A DNA stretch of 64,000 bases, from the NCBI RefSeq assembly GCF_007860015.1, contig NZ_SJPS01000008.1, positions 62,001 to 126,000 on the forward strand, read 5' to 3'. This DNA is from Bythopirellula polymerisocia. Its GTDB lineage: Bacteria > Planctomycetota > Planctomycetia > Pirellulales > Lacipirellulaceae. Of the stretch, positions 59,465 through 64,000 are shown one piece after another (the stretch's first letter is position 1; the number at the start of each line of letters is the position of its first letter). The position numbers were made by a program, and so were the translations under genes. The notes under the pieces were generated by a model. That model was given only the letters and a program-made list of their open reading frames with translations. It made no database searches and was not told the DNA's origin.

Positions 59465-61609
59465 TTAGGTGCTGAGAAGGGATCCCAATTTGATTTCATC
59501 TTCACAGAGGCTGATGACGTCTGGTCGGTTCGTGGCCACCAAGACAGTCATTTTTTTATCTCTTAAAATGCCCATAATATTGGCAACTTTTTCTGCTGGC
59601 AGCAGATCTAATGAGCTATCGATAAGGAGCAAACTAGGCGATCCCGCGAGGGCCCTCGCTAGGAGGACTTGCTGCTGCTGAGATGAGGTAAGTGGTACGC
59701 CTTGCTGGGTAAGGTGAGTGTTGTATCCCTGGGGAAGGAGTCTCAATCCATCGACCATCCCGACATCAGTGAGGGCCTCTCGGACTTGGGCGGTGCCCAC
59801 TTCAGCTCGGTGCAGATGGACATTTTCAGCCACTGTGCCCGTCAGAAAATTATCAGATCGCACGAGGGCAACTTTTTCGCGCAAGGTTTCGGGACGAATT
59901 TCGCGCGGCTCGAAACCTGCTAGATCGATGTGCCCCGTCGAAGGATGGCGAAGTCCGTAGAGTAGATCGAGCAAGATGCTTTTGCCACTGCCTGACGGGC
60001 CCGTAATTGCGGAAATCACACCAGAGCGAAACTTGCAGTTGACCGGCGCAGAGAAGACGTCTTTTCCCCTCATCGGATAATTCAAATCCGTCAGTACAAC
60101 TTCAACCGCGCCAGGAGGCCAAGTTTGAATCAAGCCTGTAATTGATTCGAGGGGGAGGTCGAATAGGTATCCCAATTTATCGACCCCAGCTAGTGCGTCG
60201 TAGATCCCTTCCAAGTGTTTGCCTAGCTTCGTCAAAGAGCCAAGTATCGCCGTGACGATGATTTCTGCAGCCACGAGCTGTCCTAGAGATAACTGGCCCT
60301 GTATCACCAACCAACCCCCAAGTCCCAGTAACACGGTCGCGGCAATTGCCTGCAGAAATAGTACGAAGAGGATTTGCCGCAGCAGAATATTGAAATGCCT
60401 TTGGCGAGCACCGAGATAAGCATTTGTCCAATGATTAGACCGTTCCGTGGCAAAGTCGGCAGCCCCTCCAAGTTTGAGGGCCAATCGGGAATGGATGATG
60501 TCCTCAAACCAAGAGACCACATGGTACTTGTACTTGGATTCTTCGACTGCTGTACGGACCACCCCACGCCCAAGAATGACAATCCCCGTCACTACCGATA
60601 ATAGGAGCAGAATGCTGAATACCATCAACAAGGGGTGATAGAAGGCGAGCACTGCCATGCCAATCAGGGTAGTCATCACGATCGCGACTCCATCCAGCAA
60701 CAGGTTGGCCATCACTTTTTGGACAGTTACTATATCCAAAAACCGATTGACTAATTCGGCCCCGTCGGTGGAGTCGAGTGCCTCTTCATCGACCCTCGGC
60801 AGTCTATAGCTGAGTGCAGAAGTCATCCGAGCAAACATCCGTCTTTGAATAATCTCGACTGAATACGTTTGCAAGCCTTGCATTGCTGCCCTGAAAGATA
60901 GGAATCCTAGGAGCAGGAGAGACAGCACGATCACCGGCTGCAATAAGCGGCCGAAAGAAACCGTGTTGACCAAGGATTCGACCGCGATCGGAGTAGCAAG
61001 GCTCAATAGACCGACCAAGAACGCAAACAAAACGACGATCCATATGTCGCTTGCTTCGGCGTTAATAATTGCCAGCAATCGTTTCCAAGGCTTGGCTTTG
61101 GGCAACAAATTGCTGCGATAGTCAACCGCATTCGAGACTAGCCAGCGATTTGTGCCCTCCTGTTCTCCTTCTTCGAACAAAGCAGAAAGAGCTGCCTCAT
61201 CGAGAATCTTGTTCTCGAATACCGTCAAGTATTTGGCAACAATCCGATTCTTTTGCCGCATGAGCTGTACCGCAGCAGTTTCACCTTGGTGATTGACAAC
61301 GGTGACCATGGACATCCCATCGGTGACCAATGCGATTGCCTGCTGGTGAGATAGTTCAACGGTGCGGGCGCTCAGTCCCAGGCTCGAAGCAGCGATCTTC
61401 AGCCATTGCCACCAGTGCGATTCGACGTCGCCGGGGACGCTAGCACGGGCCTCGCGGATCCACTGCCTAACGAGAAGTTCATCGACCGTCAGACCAGCAG
61501 ACTGGGCCATTCGCGTTAGCACAGCGGAGAGTACCGAGTCAAACTCCTGGGATTGGGAGGAGCCCATGCTCGGTTCTCGGGAGGATTCAAGTCCTATCGT
61601 GGTGGCCAT
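59465..61609 (-). CDS. ABC exporter with degenerate ATPase (Type I secretion-like)
   Basis: A 714-residue ABC protein. Residues 1-150 resemble the degenerate C39-like domain of HlyB-type exporters (no catalytic Cys). The six-helix transmembrane domain covers about 175-460, and the nucleotide-binding domain 495-714. In the latter, Walker A is intact (GPSGSGKS, 537-544), but the Q-loop Gln is Ser585, the signature LSGGQ is LTSSQ (640-644), the Walker B catalytic Glu is Ser665 after Asp664, and the H-loop His is Asn694 (VATNRPDV). It stands with a TolC-type and a HlyD-type protein. The unusual loss suggests a changed or absent ATPase cycle. Confidence 0.9.
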   Translation of the reverse strand: MATTIGLESSREPSMGSSQSQEFDSVLSAVLTRMAQSAGLTVDELLVRQWIREARASVPGDVESHWWQWLKIAASSLGLSARTVELSHQQAIALVTDGMSMVTVVNHQGETAAVQLMRQKNRIVAKYLTVFENKILDEAALSALFEEGEQEGTNRWLVSNAVDYRSNLLPKAKPWKRLLAIINAEASDIWIVVLFAFLVGLLSLATPIAVESLVNTVSFGRLLQPVIVLSLLLLGFLSFRAAMQGLQTYSVEIIQRRMFARMTSALSYRLPRVDEEALDSTDGAELVNRFLDIVTVQKVMANLLLDGVAIVMTTLIGMAVLAFYHPLLMVFSILLLLSVVTGIVILGRGVVRTAVEESKYKYHVVSWFEDIIHSRLALKLGGAADFATERSNHWTNAYLGARQRHFNILLRQILFVLFLQAIAATVLLGLGGWLVIQGQLSLGQLVAAEIIVTAILGSLTKLGKHLEGIYDALAGVDKLGYLFDLPLESITGLIQTWPPGAVEVVLTDLNYPMRGKDVFSAPVNCKFRSGVISAITGPSGSGKSILLDLLYGLRHPSTGHIDLAGFEPREIRPETLREKVALVRSDNFLTGTVAENVHLHRAEVGTAQVREALTDVGMVDGLRLLPQGYNTHLTQQGVPLTSSQQQQVLLARALAGSPSLLLIDSSLDLLPAEKVANIMGILRDKKMTVLVATNRPDVISLCEDEIKLGSLLST

Positions 61610-61852
61610 TTAGATTACCTGTCTGGATGGAATATTCCGCCAGCATTTTCATGAAGTCTATGAGAATCCGACTCCAGAGACAATCGGAGCATGATGCTTA
61701 AATGCGAAGAATAAGGCCAGAGGAATCGGGCATCGGCAAGACATCTCCCGAATGCTAGCGGGTCTGTTGGGGACGTGGACTTGTGACCGCTGGCGCTCGT
61801 TTCTATACTTCTCGCCCGCTTCTCGTCGCACGTCTTCATTAGGAGGTTACCG
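61610..61852. other. Divergent intergenic region
   Basis: 243 bases between the ABC exporter cluster (minus) and the secretin-like gene (plus); it must hold both promoters. The plus-strand side ends in a good AGGAGG ribosome site. I see no palindrome or repeat. Confidence 0.4.
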
Positions 61853-63106
61853 ATGCTCATTCGCATCGCGTTTATCGCACTGATCACGCTCACAAGCTCT
61901 CAACTGGTGACCGCTCAATCGCTTGATCCAGGGCGACCCGGCGCAAGCGGTTGGCAGGCGTCGAGTGCCGAACCGAATGCCACGCCGCTCGATTCAGTAT
62001 TGCCGACGGTCGCTGAAGTAAGTCCGGTTACACCGGGAGGCAGCGTTCCGGCGGGTGGAACTTATGGCCAATCGAGCCATGCCCAGGTTTCCAAGGGAAG
62101 CGGTACGCTGCCCAATGAAGATGGTCAGGTGTGGCGTGAATATGACATCAGCCCATATACCCTGCGTGTACAGAACACCGCCGCGCCTGAGCAGGCGATC
62201 GTTGACTGGATTCTACGCGAGACGGGTTACGAAGCATGGCATTCCAAACCTGTCGGTTTGTTGAGCGCCGACCAGCGGACGTTGCGAGTTTATCACACGC
62301 CCCAAATGCAGGCGATCGTTGCCGACATCGTGGATCGATTCGTGAATAGCAGCGCAGAACACCATGGATTTGGTCTGCGAATCGTCACTATCGGGAGCCC
62401 CAACTGGCGAACGCGAGCGTTGCCGCTGATGGAATCGATTCCGGTACAGTCACCTGGCGTACAGGGGTGGATCCTGGCGAAGGAAGATGCTGCGCTGCTT
62501 CTCTCCGAACTCAAGCGTCGAACTGACTTCCACGAACACAATGCACCTCACCAAATGGTACAGAACGGGGCGTCGCTCGTGATCTCAACGATGCGACCGG
62601 TGACTTACACCAAAGGGGTAGTCCGAACCGATCAAACCTGGCCCGGCTTTCAACCGGAGATGGGACAATTCGATGAAGGGTTCAGCATGGAATTCAGCCC
62701 TCTGATGGCGCTAGACACTCGAACTGTGGACGCAGTGCTTAAGTTGAAACTCACTCAAGTGGAAAAGATGCTGTCGGTGCAGTTGGAAGTACCCACCGCG
62801 GTGGCCCAGAACCAGCGGACCGAGTGTCAGGTGCCGCAAATGACGATGGTGCAGATCCATGAGCGATTTCGCTGGCCCACCGATCAAGTGTTGCTCTTGA
62901 GCATGGGTGTCGTGGCCAAGCCTGGGGCAGCCAAGCCGAATTTCATCACGGATACGATCCCGATTCTGAAATCGCCGCCACGTGCCGATGCCCTCCTATT
63001 TGTCGAAAGTCGCGGCCCAAACACTTCCATGCCGACCGGCACTGTCGCACCCCCACCGCAAACGGCTAGCCGGCCAGATGCGAAGACCTTTCATGGGCGG
63101 TATTAG
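61853..63106 (+). CDS. Secreted protein with secretin-N-like domain
   Basis: A 417-residue exported protein. ATG 61853 has AGGAGG 7 nt upstream. A signal peptide (IRIAFIALITLTSSQLVTA-QS) is followed by a Pro/Gly/Ser-rich linker and a region (about 92-165) resembling secretin/TonB short N domains (TLRVQNTAAPEQAIVDWIL, LRVYHTPQMQAIVADIVDRF). The rest is beta-rich (KLKLTQVEKMLSVQLEVPT) and not a complete secretin channel. The next gene is a pseudopilin, so a part in a type II or IV pilus-like system is possible but not shown. Confidence 0.65.
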   Translation: MLIRIAFIALITLTSSQLVTAQSLDPGRPGASGWQASSAEPNATPLDSVLPTVAEVSPVTPGGSVPAGGTYGQSSHAQVSKGSGTLPNEDGQVWREYDISPYTLRVQNTAAPEQAIVDWILRETGYEAWHSKPVGLLSADQRTLRVYHTPQMQAIVADIVDRFVNSSAEHHGFGLRIVTIGSPNWRTRALPLMESIPVQSPGVQGWILAKEDAALLLSELKRRTDFHEHNAPHQMVQNGASLVISTMRPVTYTKGVVRTDQTWPGFQPEMGQFDEGFSMEFSPLMALDTRTVDAVLKLKLTQVEKMLSVQLEVPTAVAQNQRTECQVPQMTMVQIHERFRWPTDQVLLLSMGVVAKPGAAKPNFITDTIPILKSPPRADALLFVESRGPNTSMPTGTVAPPPQTASRPDAKTFHGRY

Positions 63107-63305
63107 AGCGTTGTACCCCTACGATGCTTTGCAACGCGGCTAAGGCTTGCTCTACCCTAACACGACCCCCACAGATAAAATGGGGGCGCTAGCAACCTCA
63201 CTTGCTGAATCGAAACCTTTTCGTGCCAGCGGGGTTGTAATGCCAGGGTATGTCACCGCGTATTAAAGTGCAGACCGGGTTTTCCGGCTTTGGGGCGGCG
63301 ATCAC

Positions 63306-63908
63306 ATGAAACACAAAAAAGCTTTTACGCTCGTGGAACTCTTGGTGGTCATTGCCATCATAAGTGTGTTGGTCGGCTTGTTGCTCCCAGCAGTGCAAGC
63401 GGCACGGGGAGCGGCACGCAATACTCATTGCAAGAACAATCTCCGCCAGATCGGCTTGGCAATGACGCAATATCTGGATCGGAAGGGAGAGCGAGGCAAG
63501 TTTCCTGAGGTGGCCAAGCTACCGCGGACATCGAACCCCTTGAATCTTCCATCCCTCTACGATGTGCTGGCAGACTATTGTGAGCGGAACCAAGAGATCT
63601 TCCATTGTCCAAGCGACTACTACGACCACGATCCCGAGTCTTCCAGCACAGACGACGACACTCTGCTATCGCAGTTCAATTCCTACTTCGAGAAGGAAGG
63701 ATTGAGTTATGAATATCCAACATTTGGCTTGGCAGGAAAAACGAGACCTGAGGTACTCGACGACCCCAAGCGGGCCTATGGTGGTAGCGGTACGGTATGG
63801 GTAGTCTACGATTACGGACCCTTTCATGGGTCGCCGGGGCAGGATGGCGCGCGAAACTATGCCTATCTGGATGGTCACGTGGATGCAGTTGTAGTGCCGG
63901 AAGAGTAA
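63306..63908 (+). CDS. DUF1559-type pseudopilin
   Basis: A 200-residue protein with a class III prepilin N-terminus. KHKKAFTLVELLVVIAIISV is the cleavage/methylation motif, with Glu at the fifth place after Phe. Planctomycete DUF1559 proteins are numerous and share ARRNxCKNNLRQIG (here ARNTHCKNNLRQIG) and a C-terminal GxxxxYAYLDGHV. The transmembrane helix also acts as the export signal, and its cleavage needs a prepilin peptidase found elsewhere in the genome. Its exact filament is unknown. Confidence 0.9.
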   Translation: MKHKKAFTLVELLVVIAIISVLVGLLLPAVQAARGAARNTHCKNNLRQIGLAMTQYLDRKGERGKFPEVAKLPRTSNPLNLPSLYDVLADYCERNQEIFHCPSDYYDHDPESSSTDDDTLLSQFNSYFEKEGLSYEYPTFGLAGKTRPEVLDDPKRAYGGSGTVWVVYDYGPFHGSPGQDGARNYAYLDGHVDAVVVPEE

Positions 63909-63925
63909 AACAGGAAACGATGACA

Positions 63926-64000
63926 TGAACAACAAGAATGCGTTGATCGGCGTTGCAATCCTATTGGTTTTGGCTGTGATTGGGTGGGGTTGGTATGGCG
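63926..64000 (+). CDS. Start of a membrane protein, truncated by window edge
   Basis: ATG 63926 has AGGAAA upstream and begins MNNKNALIGVAILLVLAVIGWGWYG, an N-terminal signal-anchor of about 18 hydrophobic residues (positions 7-24). Only 25 codons are seen. It follows the pseudopilin with an 18-base gap, so it is likely in the same transcript. Function cannot be given. Confidence 0.6.

Noticed and set aside
63166..63186. CCCCCA/TGGGGG hairpin after the secretin-like gene
   Set aside because: Only 6 bp and no T-run; not enough to call a terminator.
1..64000. tRNA, rRNA and CRISPR arrays
   Set aside because: No cloverleaf, rRNA core or regular spacer-repeat pattern was recognised in reading the sequence.

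Overview
The window reads as chromosomal DNA of a planctomycete, most likely a member of the Pirellulales. Lineage markers seen directly are a PSCyt1/DUF1549/DUF1553 giant protein paired with a DUF1501 protein, a DUF1559-type pseudopilin, a BBP7-like outer-membrane barrel, a Ser/Thr kinase with the typical N-terminal extension, BlaI plus M56 peptidase pairs, and a tyrosine-rich secreted protein. The taxon is an inference from gene families only. No rRNA, tRNA or CRISPR array was recognised.

Layout. 1-7.8 kb (minus strand): truncated Ser/Thr kinase, BBP7-like barrel, thpR, clpC, TPR-like membrane protein. 8-15.8 kb: thiamine phosphate synthase (ThiD2-ThiE fusion), a DUF4253 protein, a sugar-nucleotide/repair cluster (GDP-mannose pyrophosphorylase, ruvX, an SDR protein), an MBL-fold hydrolase, a 556-residue protein of unknown function and a small Tyr-rich secreted protein. 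15.9-21.9 kb: a decayed HicAB pair, an M20 peptidase, a candidate small RNA with its own promoter and terminator, an Mrp-type ATPase, a lysine-repeat histone-like protein, an SGNH-like protein and an M50 protease. 22-27 kb: lpxB, a CYTH protein, a UDPGP-family pyrophosphorylase with a 38-residue coupled membrane peptide, and metK. 27-36.7 kb: membrane protein-ispF-cysS-ruvC-ruvA, then a block of membrane and hydrolase genes (including PrsW), then ruvB. 36.7-39.1 kb: TauE-type exporter, membrane-anchored Mrr-like nuclease, GNAT. 39.3-43.2 kb: rpmF-fabD-fabG-acpP-fabF fatty-acid cluster. 43.2-47.8 kb: GNAT protein and a BlaI/M56 regulatory pair with two operators.

47.8-51.2 kb is the accessory zone: a ParDE pair with a doubly broken toxin, another interrupted small gene, a sugar kinase, and an IS630 element read by frameshifting. 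51.2-55.9 kb holds the DUF1501 and PSCyt pair. 56-61.6 kb is an export cluster of TolC-type lipoprotein, HlyD-type adaptor and an ABC protein with an unusually degraded ATPase. The window ends with a secretin-like secreted protein, a DUF1559-type pseudopilin and the first codons of another membrane protein.

Themes worth attention are: two independent type II toxin-antitoxin loci in which only the toxin has decayed; the ABC/HlyD/TolC system whose ATPase keeps Walker A but has lost the Q-loop, signature, catalytic Glu and H-loop residues; a CysRS with a tandem C-terminal duplication; a probable ~98-nt structured sRNA; and three families of dispersed palindromic or short repeats, one of which has become coding sequence.
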